From: Ascidia mentula
Taxonomy: Eukaryota; Chordata; Ascidiacea; Phlebobranchia; Ascidiidae
NCBI GenBank assembly: GCA_947561715.1
Contig: OX387204.1
Coordinates: 8,065,001-8,129,000 of the forward strand
Reading direction: 5' to 3'
DNA length: 64,000 bases
Shown one piece after another: positions 36,101 to 48,410 of the stretch. The translations under genes were made by a program, and so were the position numbers. Position 1 is the stretch's first letter. The number at the start of each line of letters is the position of its first letter. The notes beneath the pieces were generated by a model, which made no database searches, was not told the DNA's origin, and saw only the letters and a list, made by a program, of their open reading frames with translations.

Positions 36101-38336
36101 GACACCAGAAATTTTAGTCCATGCTAAAAAACAATAACCGCAAACAATGAGACGAAACAACGAGGTGTATCAAAGCAAGAGCTATCGACAAGCACAAGTA
36201 GAATAAATACTCAAACAGTACACACCGACATTACATTTTATAATCCGTCGATTTATCGTGTAACTTGTATGGAATGCATTGGCCACTTTCAAAGCAAAAT
36301 CTTAAAACCCGACCGGTCTGGTACCGATCCATGAGCCATTAGTTACCAGGAAGTACAATAACAATCCATTATTTAAATGTTTTCCGATTTATTGTTTAGA
36401 TTGAGTTAGCGGTGAAATATTAGGCTATTGACTCGGAAACTATTTTGCGTAAAGGCAATTTTTGTACGTGCACTAAACGTTCTATGCACTATTTATGTTG
36501 CTCTTTTTTGTCAAACCGTTTTAATGCAGAAGAGGTTTGATTACCTTTAAAGTGATTTGCAACTCAGGATTATTGGCGCATGCTGGCAACTGAGACCTAC
36601 ATGAAAACATGGCATAATGGCTCCTATGCCCACTTCTTGCAAAAAACGCAAATTCTGTAAATTAATGTTAAGAATAAAATGACTCGAAAATAACGAAGCA
36701 TGGGATGTATTATTTCTGTTCTTATTTTAGACGTCCTGATACATTGCTCTGGTCTCCACCCACCATTATCTCAATCATTCGTCGTTACGTGCATCGTTTT
36801 GTGGTTTGTTCTGACGTTCGGGATCTTGCTGATTCTTTCCTTAACCGTCAGAAAATATCGGCAAATCACGAAGCCGTCCACCACGGCCACAGTAACACAC
36901 AGACCTTCCCGTATGTAAATGTTGTCGTTATTAATACCCCCGAGAACAACGTTTGTGGTAGTGGAACTGTATTGTGTCATTTCACAGAAATTAATTCACC
37001 AAACGACTCTGCATCGGAAAATGAGAATCCGAACAACAACCTGGAAGCCATAAAGGTACGTTGCGTGTTATGAGATATGACAAATCATATCTAGTTTTGG
37101 GTATTATATTTTGATATGCACGCCAATCACTATAATGGTCTAACGTATAACATTAAGTAAACACAGTCCAAGTGAATGTCTGTAACAATCAAGTTTATAC
37201 GACACACAAGCAATGATACCAATTACTTCACGAACACCTCACAGGTATATAAACGTATTAATAGACTGGTGTCGACAACCCCTGCATGGCACGAGAGCTA
37301 TATGGTTGGCACGGTTGGTTATTATTAATGACACGCCAAGTGATTTATCAGCTCATATTCGAGCACTGTTTATGTAAAAACCTAAGCTACACTCAAAAAT
37401 GTTGGCACTCAAAGTCATTAACAAAGGTACGTTACGTGTTATGAGATGTGACGAATCATATCTATATAGTTTCTAAATATTATCACTACAATGGTCTAAA
37501 GTAAGAAAAAGTAACCACAGTCCAAGTTAATGTGTAACATTACGTGTGTTCCTTGTGCAACTTCCTTGTGGTACAAAGCTACACATGGCTTTAATTATGA
37601 CTAGCTGTTCAGATTAATAGCACAAACAAGCATAGTAGTCAAACATTCTGCGAATGCCAATTTGCACACGAGACATTTCGTTGACAAAATCACCCTGACC
37701 CTCTTTGAGTAAAACGACAATAGGGGTAAATACTTAGGGCGGATTTTCATAGAAAGACGTGACAGAATATCACGAAAATTCACAGAAGATTTCCCTTAAA
37801 ATTTTTTTTTTCTTTTCTTCATATCGTAAGTTGCTGCTAGTGGTACCGTAAAAATATGATTTGACAAAGGCTGTTTAGCGTTTACTGGAACGAAAAGTTA
37901 CATCTAATTCGACCAAGTATGTTTAAAGCCACCAGCCCTTTAAAAAATTTTTTTTAAATTTCAGCCGAAGAAAACTTCGTGGAAGCGAAGTGTCGTGCGA
38001 TGTCTCAAATTCCGCAATTACAATGTGACAATTAAGTTGATGCTCCTCATTTCCCTGCTATTTGTACTCGGCTCCGCGCCAACCATTGTGGTTATCATTA
38101 TCGACGTTGCATCGAATGGACAGGAAATTCCACTTGCCCTGGTGTTGAGCGCCTACGCCATTTCGATGTTCTACTGCATTATTTCGCCCCTTATTCTGTG
38201 CTACTATATGTCGGGTCTTCGCGCAGCTGTCGTAAACCTTTTTACTACGTGCTGCACCAAGACGGTTGTACGCAGACCAAGCATGCAACCAAACTTACAC
38301 ATCTCTTTAAATTCGCGCGATTTGGCCAATAATTAG
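33165..38336 (+). CDS. Seven-transmembrane receptor, third locus (7 exons, 415 aa)
   Basis: Exons: 33165-33251, 33868-34055, 34434-34620, 35439-35604, 36731-36910, 36988-37055, 37965-38336. Total is 1248 bp. Intron phases are as in the array genes, but introns are longer. N-glycosylation sites NAT and NVT lie in the short N-terminus. TM1 contains Asn (IINAVIAIAAL), TM2 has MVANVVFG with Asn in place of the usual Asp, TM4 has GWVGP, and the loop has GWNC and CSC. TM3 ends RESSYFIGP, TM6 has GSAP, TM7 has SPLIL, and the tail is CCTKTVVRR. Clear splice signals make this the best-supported receptor model. Ligand and G-protein coupling are unknown. Confidence 0.85.
37051..37180 (+). repeat. Duplicated intron 6 start, copy 1
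   Basis: The exon 6 donor and about 120 bases of intron 6 recur at 37424-37550 in the same orientation, including the donor AAAGGTACGT. A transposon-like sequence lies between the copies. Confidence 0.75.
37254..37427 (+). mobile_element. hAT-like MITE fragment in intron 6 of the third receptor
   Basis: This is highly similar over its length to 39856-40023 and related to 60705-60848. It begins with CTGGTGTCG-type sequence resembling a degraded CAGGGGTCG hAT terminus. The far end is missing here. Confidence 0.55.
37424..37550 (+). repeat. Duplicated intron 6 start, copy 2
   Basis: Second copy of 37051-37180 with a preserved GTACGT donor-like site but no exon coding sequence before it. Confidence 0.75.
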
Positions 38337-39425
38337 GTATTCTTTGGCTTGTATGATTAGCGCCACGAAAAAAGAATAACTGTTATTACAGTCACCCTTT
38401 GTTTGGGCTGAAATGCGCGGTTTGGAATAAGTATGCGCGGTTTGGAATTATTTCGTCGAATCAACCAGTAAATTCGTAGAATTTGCGTTATCCCGGTTAA
38501 TAGACTAAACTCGACATCAATTGCGTTGTTGTCTTCCTTCGAAACATACGTTAAAACCTAATAACGGCGTTTCCTAAAATTGAGAAGGAAATTTAATGGT
38601 GTAGTTGATAACATTTAGATATGAAGCAGCTCGTGTTATTAATATCGACGTCATCAACATAAAAAACAAATACTTTTTGTAATTTTTGTAATTATGCGAG
38701 TTACAGGGATGCTTTTTGTCTTGTGATGACCCGTCTGTGCACAGTTTTGCTGCCGAAGCTCACGAGATTTTTAATAAAACATAATTTACGTGTCGATGTG
38801 GTGACCGCCGAGACAAAGCAGCAAGCCAACTAAACAAATGGAGAGCAATAATGACATCGTGCCTTGCCTCATGTCTTTATAATTAATCGTATTGAAAAGT
38901 CACCCCACGCTTAGTGAACGATCGCAATTATACAGAAGCAGCTGGATTCTTCATATAGCGAGTCGACTTTAATTAGAGTCTAGAAATGACCCGCTATCTG
39001 AATAAAAGCTTCTAAATACTGTCCATCGGATTGCCATTTATTGAAACAACATGATTCGTTTCTTTGGGCATGTTACTAGGATAAAACAATCAGTATTTCA
39101 CATCAGATGTTTGTAATTTTCCATAATTGGGACAAACAAAGTCTTCAAAAATTGTATAAACGTTTCGTGATGATTTGATTACAATGTTCGTCGAATGATT
39201 GTCCCACAAAATGCACATCGTAATGACCAAGACTTAGTATGCTGGTTAAGTATAGGTTTTTACACAAAAAGACTAAATACCAAGTAAAATAACAAAGAAA
39301 GGGCAGGATGTATTTTTCACCTCTTTTGGAGGCAAACTTTAACTGCCTCGTAATCTAGAACGTTACATATTACAACATAAACTTAGGATGATTTAAAATC
39401 CACTACAAGAATAAACCGAACGACG
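38337..39425. other. 3' flank of third receptor and spacer
   Basis: A candidate AATAAA lies at 38773-38778. A 20-base unit (ATGCGCGGTTTGGAATAAGT) is repeated about twice at 38411-38450. No gene is recognised. Confidence 0.45.
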
Positions 39426-41346
39426 TTATCTTTGCCAGTGATGCAACACCCCTGCCATGACAGCTGGCGTTTTGTCTGACAGTTGGCGCGCAGAGTCCGT
39501 TACGTATTTTTCCTCTTCCGCTTTGCGCCAGTTGGGGTCAACCAGACTTTCACGATCGGTGAGGACAAGTCCGTGCTTCCAAGCTTTTTTCAGAGATTGT
39601 TCGGCGACATCTCGCTCTTGCAATATCACTGCGAAAAGTTGCAAATACCTTGCTCTTTAATGAAAGTTAGTCTATAGGTTGAAGGGCAAATTTGTTTGGA
39701 TACAGAAAAACACTAAAAACTTTAAAACGTGGAAGTTGGCTTCTATCTTCACATTGATTTCAAATCCTCACAAAAACTATTTATTAAATAGGTAGATGTG
39801 TATAAGTTTTGGGTATATACATAGGTAAGGTGTAAGTGTTATACTGCCGGAAACCACGTATTAATAGACTGGTGTCGCGAACCCCTGGAACGAGAGCTAT
39901 ATGGTTGGCACGCAAGGTTATTACTAATGGCACTCCAAGTGATTAATCAGCTCATATTCGAGTACTGTTTGATGTAAAAACCTGAGCTATGCTTAAAAAT
40001 CTTGGCATTCCAAGTCATTAACATTTTGAGATAATTTGTGACGTCCGAAACCGCGCCCGAAAGGTTGCAGACCCCTCATATATATAAAGAAATACAACAA
40101 GCGAGTTGGTAAAAAGGAACTGCAGTCCTATACCTTCCATCGAAGGAAGTCGGTTTAAAACCCTCGTCGTGGTCTTGTTCATCAGTTCAACATTGAACTT
40201 TTCTACGTCTTGAAGATAAATGGGCAAATTGGGATTTGCCTTCGGGAGAATATCGGGCAAGCTGGACTTACATCTACACAGAGAAATATTTTGGTTTCCT
40301 AAAGAATTCCCCAAAGTACTTGCACCTATAAATGAATTTTTCAATTGTGCCTTAACCTACAGTAATGGGTCAAACGTAGATAAATTCATCCCCTTGTACA
40401 ACGCATGCTTTACATGTATATTTCAACGATTTGTGCTTTTTTTAAGAGGAATTTCTTTGAATCTATATATGAGGTTGTTTCTAGGAGATATGATTATGTT
40501 ACGTCAATGTGGGTGCTTTTATAATTAATACGGCGAACTGTGGCAGATGCATTTTTGATCCAAATCCCAGAATTTCGGAAAACGCAAACTTTTAGAACCA
40601 TTACGTAAAGATTTGCACAGCATAATTTTTAACAAGTTGTAAAACCTACTGCGTCATCGACTAGGAGCCCCTGTAGCGATGTGTGTTCTGTTATTTCGAA
40701 TCAAAAATGTGTGAATATTCCCACGGGAAAAGTAGTAACATGTCATCAACACATCTTAAGCCACTTCAACAACGTTGAATATTTGATTCCCACGTGCGGT
40801 TTTTACACAAATATAGGACCAGGCAATGTTTACAAAACGCGTCACGACGAACGTGATTTTGTTTCACCTGCGATATCGCTTCTCAGAGCTACTGAGACCA
40901 AGCTGATGCTGCTCCGCACGAAGAAAATTGGTCATGTCAACCACAAAACCAGGTCCATAGTTATTTGGGTCCTCCTAAAATATTTAGACATTAGTCATAC
41001 CCTGGTTAAGCTGAGACATCCGTGTTTCACTAAACCAGACAGTACCTCATCGCGCAACCATCTGCAAGCTTGAAACAGCACTGGGCTTATTGAGAAAATA
41101 AACGAAGTGAATCCAAACAGCTACTTACACAGGCTAAAAAGTTATTTGGACTTGCTGTACCTAAAACTCTACTGTTTCGTAACAGTTCCTCACCTTTGTC
41201 GTTCGGCTATTTATAGCAAATATGATTAGCCATATTTGAATGTCAACACCCACCTCGTTTCGAATCTTCTTCCACAAATCCAAAACAGAATCAGTATATC
41301 GTTCTGGGAGGTTTATTTCCTCTTGTTCAGAATGCAGAACATCCAT
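39426..41346 (-). CDS. Unidentified intracellular protein (5 exons, 204 aa)
   Basis: Exons in coding order: 41250-41346, 41001-41068, 40868-40974, 40134-40273, 39426-39628. Total is 615 bp and all phases close. The protein begins MDVLHSEQEEINLPERYTD and ends LHHWQR. It is hydrophilic with many Glu, Lys and Arg, and has no signal peptide or membrane segment. The regions NNYGPGFVVDMTNFLRAEQ and SLKKAWKHGLVLTDRESL look like real protein rather than chance frames. The last exon may form an alpha-helix. I do not recognise the family, and a small cytoplasmic or axonemal protein is only a guess. The exon 1 donor (gtgttg) is the weakest signal. Confidence 0.68.
39856..40077 (+). mobile_element. hAT-like MITE
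   Basis: Related to 37254-37427 and overlaps the intron between the last two exons of the 204-aa gene. The right end reads, inward, GAGGGGTCTGCAACCTTT, a typical hAT terminus; the left end is CTGGTGTCGCGAACCCC. The target duplication is unclear. Confidence 0.6.
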
Positions 41347-41944
41347 GCTGTTGGACAGAATCTACCCTAACTTCGGCCGGGACCTATTGTAGGTCCGGTT
41401 AAGTCGAGCGCAAGAACGACAAACCTCTCCCACTGAATCAACACTTGACGAAACAAAACACAACAATTCGTATGATGAAGTCATAATGGTTCCATTGTTG
41501 GCCCTAAGCCTTCAGGCATTCATTGTTATCAACGTTGCTAACTAAATACAGTAGTATGACCATAGAAAAGACTTTTGTTTTGCCGTGACACATTAGCATA
41601 TTGCGTTATTTTAACGACTGATGTAAAGCCAAGTCTAATTCGACCGGGGCGAACCGGAGGGGTATGTAATTCGACAAGCCATTGTTGTGGAAACAATGTC
41701 CAGCAAACGTCCTTTGAGCGTCTTTTGTAGCACTAATGCCGAACACACTTTTACAACGGTTGCCTTGTACCCACAATATATGACCGACATTTGCTTGTGT
41801 ATTACGTAGCAATGGTAGCCAGGCTTCCAATCAACAAATTGTAAAATCAAAAACTGTATCAAATATGATATATAGTTCATCTGACATTAATTACGCAACT
41901 GTGAGTACAACACATATTTGTAGGTGAAGTTTTAGATCTACTGT

Positions 41945-42175
41945 CAGTGCTGGATTACGGCTCTGTTGGCCCCAAAGCATGCAAAAGAGTAAATATACAT
42001 GTGTTGTGCTCAACAGGCGCAAAAAGACATAGCGATAAGCTTGTGAAGGAATAACTTTCGACGCAAAGACGTCGTTGACGGTTTGACCTCTTTACCTACG
42101 TCAGCATAGGTGGCCGGAATTTTTGTTTGGCCTCAAAGCATGCGCCTTCTTTGCCTGATGTGTAATCCAGCACTA
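41945..42175. mobile_element. Short inverted-repeat element (MITE)
   Basis: The left end CAGTGCTGGATTACG is mirrored at the right by GTAATCCAGCACTA. Similarity of the arms extends inward through CCCAAAGCATGC and its counterpart. It is about 231 bp with no open frame. hAT-like ends make it a probable non-autonomous element. Confidence 0.65.
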
Positions 42176-42756
42176 CCCAATATACGTTGATATAATAAGG
42201 GTTCGTATCAAGCAGCACAAAGCACAAAGCATACAGTCGCGTACACCACACTAAACTGTCACTCTACTGATATGTAGGTGGGATGGATTGACTTAAACCA
42301 GTGCTTCTGTTCTTAACCTGTTTCGATTCTAGTTAGTAGCATTTCATTCGAATTTTATAATTTTATATTTGATCAATGTTTTGAGTTTAAACGAGGGTAA
42401 ATTTTGTTGAAAGCGCGCACATAACCACACTGAAATTTTGAGACACATAATGATGCTGCGGGCAACCGGGTTAATTCCACATGCACACGAGGGACTATCA
42501 AATTTCACAATGAGCAGAATGAGAGGCAGCAATTTTGTGCGCCAAAATGAAGGAAAACTAAAACCAAAACTGCTGTTTCAGATTTACATATTGCTGATGC
42601 CCAGCAATCAGTGCGCGAAGTTTTTTAGTTTTGAGTACAAATTGTTTGGCGGAGTTCTTGGGTATGATTATACTATTGGGTTGTAACTTCGTTTTTCGTC
42701 GATAATACAAGACCCAAATTTATCTTGAAAATATGCACTTCGATCTAAGAAAGACA

Positions 42757-45700
42757 TCAGGATTTAGTGAAACGTAGCAGTAGGCGATTTGTCGCTTGCT
42801 TTAAATCGGACAAATACTTTACCAAAAACAGCGGGCAACTGAAAACATGAACAAATACAGCAGCATAAGATAAATATATGATGACAGGGTTCAAAAACTG
42901 GTCGTCGGGCATTACCAAATCACACAACGCTACAATGGCAAAGGGGAGTGTGCTTAGAGTCACCGACGCCGAAAGAACTATGACAAGCTTGAGTGACGGA
43001 CTGAGGGAAGATGGTCGTTGCCCTGGTTGCTGAAAGTAAGACATAATTGTTTAAAATATTACTTAGTATGTTATCACTGTACGTTTAGACACGCTGTTCC
43101 CAAAACATTTGCTGTTTACCGCTAGATCTTCAGGCAAATCAGTAGTTGTGGACAGGGTCTCCGATCTACGGTTTGTTTCTATTTCAGACGCCACAGGAAG
43201 CGACGTGTCAGTTGTGCTGACAGGCTCTTCGAAAATCGTGGATAGTCGTGGCCGGTCAATCACGTCCTCTCCAAAATCTGATTCTGTGCAATATATTCTG
43301 TAATTACTGGACCGGGTCTGCACAACTACAAACAGCACACGAGCCACAATAAAAAAATGTACATGTCACGTGTGAAAACAAAAAAATTATTATGCATAAA
43401 TGTCTACCAGGCCACATGTTGTGCAAGCCTATAGTACAAGATTATCGAGGTCATTTTTGCTCCCAAAACTTCACAAATTTTCTACGCGTGAAAAGAGACT
43501 ACATATTGACAATGTTCACCCAATGGTCGGAACGACTGCATCCTTCCTTGGCGAATAGCTGCGTGATGCAACGTCATGTCACGTGGGATCATTGGACGGT
43601 TGGGGATGGTAACATTTTTGAATGCAATGTGATGTCTTGCGAACTGTGAGCTCCTGAAAGTCCAGTATAACCATGAGAAAATGCATTTATATATACACTT
43701 TCTGATTTAATACGATTACCATTGATAGGATCTGATGCTTCGGACAAGCATAAAAATAAGAATGGTAGACTGAACAATCCAAATCCCGAGAAACAAGACG
43801 AGGAAACTTCCGGACATTGGCAACCATTCTTGGGAGCACCGATACATTTCTGAGTCTGTGGGAGAAGGAGGCAAATTAAAAACACATCACAATAACGCAT
43901 AGGAACATAACTTTATTTTATAGATAGAAGGCTCTAAATCAGACTTCAGCTGCAAGTAAATTTGTGGTTGTAAATTTTGTGGGGTTTTGCGTCCGCACAG
44001 GTAAGAACTATAAAACAAACAAACAAACAAACCTGTTTTAGGAACAGTGCATTGTAGCTCGTGGTAGGTCGCTGGAAGGCAATTGCAAACATCGAGACAG
44101 TTCCATGAAAAGGTGGATAAAAGCGAGCAAGCAGCCGGAAGGAGCCATGACGCACCGACGATAATGTATGCCTGGGATCTTCGAAACTGTCGCGAAAGAA
44201 AATTTAATTTGCATAGAGAAAAGAACTGGTATCATTTTATTACTTATACATTTGATAAACTTATAGCATAACATAACTAAGATGTTACTTTTGACAAAGT
44301 TAAAGCATGTTTTTCTCGAATGCTCGCTTAACATTGCTTTGTAAGATATAATCGAAAAGACTGCTAATCACCTACAAGGGTTTTTGGTGGCGTGTTTTGG
44401 GTTCCAATGTTTGCAAGGCTGCCGAAAATATTGTGGAAAGACATCGACATACTTCTGCTGCTCACGCGGGAGCTGTGTGAAAATGTGGTGAGAAAAGTGC
44501 GCTGTTTCAGACCGTAGGTAAGGCCAATGACGCTGTTTTCCATCACAAACAACATGCACAGGGTGAAGGATTTGCGAAAGGTCCACCACATCATTATCGA
44601 TCGGTGAGCTGGGTTTTCTTCGTCATATCTGAAACGTTTTCAAAATCAACTGTGTAATTACACAAATGTGAAACGTCTTGTATGAGATGCTGTTTTGGTT
44701 CAGCAAGGATATATTTCGATACTATAGTTTATAATATGAAATTATACAGGTGGAACCAAGCCTTTACAATAAAAATCATTCAACGCAAACAATGCGTGAC
44801 CGCGATTTTCCACTGATGGCGCAACTCTGATAAATTTTCGTGACACATCACGTATCATGAACAGCAGAACCCAAGGTACGCATAGTTTTATGTACATTTA
44901 GGAATGAGACGATTGTTCAAAACCGATGGGTTCAAAAAATGCACCTAATGATATTAAATCTAAACACTGTATACAGTCATTTAAGGATAATATTTACTAG
45001 AAGTTAACATGTATGTTTTTATCGTTTCCTTGCTATATCGTTTTTTACAATTTAACATCAAAGGCAACCAAAGTAGAATCGCGTTCCCCTTATTGCTGTC
45101 GCCATTTTTGTCTGCGCCTTTGTCAGTCGTTGCGGTTACTTCATTCATAAAATTAAAGTTATTGAAGTTTTGAGCTCGTATGTCTGTGAGGGGAACTGCA
45201 GTGCTTTTACCAATTGTTTAACTATGTCTGGATTTTCATTACATTTAGTTGTTAAGGCTATAGTTAGTATTAGTTTGGGAAAACTATCACATTAAGATCC
45301 TGAGTAGTTTCAGATGATTTTGTACATATCAAAACAAAAGGGCTTGAATTTTAAGGAAAAACAACTTTTTACAAAATACACTTGTTCGCGTGTAAATTAC
45401 TGATCTATGGAACGATGGTCATAGCAGGAAAAATATGTCCATATTTTGAACTGTGCACAGACATGTGATGCTGTGTTATTTTGATAGGGGCAAAAATAAT
45501 AACAGGTGTCACAAAATAGTTGATCATAGATGCCAGCAATTACCGTCTACAACGACCAAATGAATTGATATCGCAAATTTACTTCATGCATGACATATGT
45601 CCATATTTCGAACTGTGCACAGACATGTGACGCTGTGTTCTTTTGACACAAGCCACGTTAGACACGCCAATCCACAAGCAAGGTGGGCCAGTTTGGGAGT

Positions 45701-46904
45701 GCGACGCCATCGATTTAAACCAACTATAGTTGTCAACACAAACAATGTATGTTTGCGCTAAGAGTGGGCCGTGCAGATCTATTTTCAACCCCGCACAAAT
45801 AACATAACATCCTTCACGTCACATTCTAATGACAAGTAGAGTCACATCTTAATTTACGCAGCGACTACATATGTAAAGAGAGCTAATGTTTTATGTCAAA
45901 CAAAAAAATTTTAATATGATAGTAAACACGTGCTTGAATAACCACCCACTGACAGAACTATTCCAGCTGATGTGATTGACGCATAGTATACGTTCCATAG
46001 CGGTAATTTATTAAAATAGTTTTTCTTACAAAACTATTGGCTCCAAAGGTAGGTTACATCCATATATATTGGCTTACCGATTTGGATTTTCGCTTCCATC
46101 GCGAGTCGGTCGTTCGAAAACAAGGGCAAAGTTGAGCATTGTGTAAGCAACAAAAACTCCGAACACAATGTTGCAAAGCAATGTGTTTTTCACGTAAATG
46201 TATACGCTGTTGAGACGACTCAACCTCTGCCGGAAACATATGATGGCCAACAGTGGAACAGCGTTGACAAAAATCTGAAGGAGAATTGTGAGTTGAAAGC
46301 AGCACTCTTATTTTTTATATCAGTGGTTCCCAACCCATCTTTTCCTACAACAACTCTACGTAATTTGTAAACATTTCCCAGCAACCATAAGCGGCAAACC
46401 AACAAGCGACTACCGCACATCAGCCTTTCTCATCTCATTCCTAATGAGGTTATAGTAGCACAATAAAAGTGTGCCCTGGAGATAGCATTACTGGCAAATC
46501 CAATATAACATTACCGTATAAACCGAATGGTGAAAAGTTACCTGAGTGAATATAAAAAAGCCCGAGGCACCCCTGAAGGTTACAAATGGCACTCGGTTAG
46601 GAACCATTGTCATAAAATTTTCTCATATGACAACACAACAAATCTACATATACGGTATATAAATACATAGTCGTCGCTGAGAAGAAACACAGGACATGGC
46701 GTTGTCGTTTACCAGCAGCTCAACCCAGACCAAGCGCAGTGCCATAGTGACTTAAAAATCCTTCGACATTTTAGCTAGATTTATTGTATACCAACCATTT
46801 GAGAACATGTTTATAACACAAACAAGTACCTGTAATATCGGTAGAATAAATGCAACACCACTTAGTATCTGGTATGCTGGCTCACATTGTACAGTGTTAT
46901 TCAT
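42757..46904 (-). CDS. Seven-transmembrane receptor, fourth locus (7 exons, 438 aa)
   Basis: Exons in coding order: 46830-46904, 46078-46274, 44376-44628, 44033-44186, 43720-43855, 43078-43306, 42757-43029. Total is 1317 bp. Exon order and junction positions follow the other receptors, except that intron 5 is phase 2 rather than 1 and the exon 6 linker is long (77 codons, Ser/Thr-rich third intracellular loop). TM4 ends FSWNC followed by CNC. TM2 has NIVFGVF, TM6 has STLP, and TM7 has CPLFL in place of NPxxY. The tail is short (LLLRFTKS) and lacks the CCTKTVVR motif. The exon 6 acceptor at 43306 was chosen because the better-looking AG at 43317 breaks the frame. It is the most diverged member and is inverted relative to the others. 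Confidence 0.76.
45430..45645 (+). repeat. Direct repeat of about 50 bp in intron 2 of the fourth receptor
   Basis: ATATGTCCATATTTTGAACT and the following 32 bases at about 45435-45485 recur at 45596-45647 with a few changes. The 110-base spacer is unrelated. No coding role is seen. Confidence 0.75.
46321..46609. mobile_element. hAT-type MITE, intron 1 of the fourth receptor
   Basis: The left end is CAGTGGTTCCCAACC. The right end GGTTAGGAACCATTG is its inverted repeat with two changes. The internal right half matches 55668-55913. No clear target duplication remains. Confidence 0.8.
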
Positions 46905-47330
46905 TTCGAAGACGCTGTCAGCTTCTTTGAACCAACTTCCATTTACCAGTACACATGCCTGATTGCACCACAGCCTTTCATGAGCGAATAACGTAACGAA
47001 GGAAGCAATGTGGGCGGTAGTTTTATTTTCGTGGTAGGCGTGGGTATCACTGTACAGCATGATATGATAATGCCTTGATTTCCCTTCAGTGGTTTGTTTG
47101 TACCATCATGTAAGCGCAAGCCGGAATAAATTATTTCGTCACAGCTTTAACAGCGATGCGGTTTTTACGAGATAAACACATTTGTTTATTTGCTCCGTTG
47201 TGCCATAATTTAATGCATAATGTTTAATGTCAATGACTTTAACTTGTGTGTATCTCACTGGTTAGCATGAGGCACATAAACAAAATCCACGTATGCTTAC
47301 GGTAATTGTAGTTTTTCGCTCATAAATGAC

Positions 47331-47420
47331 ATCACGTGCATTTGGAATCCCGCGTAAATTGAATTTGAATCCCCGCCATATTTCAAAGCCAATAAGATAC
47401 AAGCAGCGCGTGGTGTAAAA
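47331..47420 (+). promoter_or_regulatory. Promoter-like element, copy 1
   Basis: This is a roughly 90-bp block with an E-box (CACGTG), a GAATCCCGCG motif, CCGCCATATTTCA and an inverted or direct CCAAT (GCCAATA). It is repeated at 48411-48500. It lies about 430 bases upstream of the fourth receptor start and could serve that gene or an unseen plus-strand transcript. A TATAAAA occurs at about 47502. Confidence 0.45.
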
Positions 47421-48410
47421 GGTTTGGGTGAATTGCTTTCTTTAAATTTCATGTCAACGCCCATAGTTGTTAATTGTTCACAGTGGAAGCAGTCTTCAAC
47501 TATAAAATGTAAACATGCTTTCAAAACAACGCAGAAACTTTGGAGAAATACAGCAAGTAAGTTATTAAATTTATTTATTATTTGTGAAATAGTTTTCGTT
47601 TCGATTTATTTCAAAATGAAAAATCGTGGGCGGTTTGATTCTGGTATTTACGAAAATAAGGCCCGCCGTCGATAGTTTTTGGATATTATGGTTTTATTAT
47701 TACTATCGCTACAATTATAGTTTTAATTTAATGAGCGAAATGGCTGTTTACCTATTTCTTTAAAAAAATGTAAGATCAAGTTAGAAATGGCATGGGTTAT
47801 GTTCAGGGTTACAACTTCAGATTTTTTTTAAACTTTTACTTGCTTCCTAGCAATGACTTAAAATATGAACGCGCATTTGATTTTAGAAACGCGCTTATTT
47901 CGTATTTGTGTACTTATATTTTGATTTAATTTTACATTAATTCGGTTTGTCAAATGGCATAAGTTGACAAACGTATATGGAAGTATACATTTATATCCGA
48001 AAATCTAGAAACAAGCTTACGTAAAATTTAAAAAAACCATATTTAACAAGTTGCACCATTGCCAAGCAGCGTTTTTTTTGTAATATGAGTAATTCTGGTT
48101 TTGCTGCTGAAGTAGGTTTGGTTGCCTACCAAACTTAAAAATAATCTTGATATGTATTTAGAATTCGGTTTAGTAAAAACGCAGTAAAAATAAGTTTAGA
48201 ATTTTGAACACTCACCTGGTTTAGTCTTTTGTAGTCGTGGAATTTCTTTTTTTATCATCTAAAAAGGTATTTCTGAAGTTATTTTGTACCAAAAAGAAGA
48301 ACCTTGAATATACTATAGGAGGGCAGTTAGTGCAGCACATATGCGCAAAATCTTTTGCCAACAACTAAAATACTGTACATGGGTAAATTAGTGCTAAGAT
48401 GCTGTTATCG

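Noticed and set aside
40681-41073. 130-codon plus-strand frame
   Set aside because: It overlaps two minus-strand exons of the 204-aa gene that join in phase with their neighbours.
41606-41880. Minus-strand frames of 74-81 codons
   Set aside because: Two overlapping frames with no domain or splice context beside a MITE.
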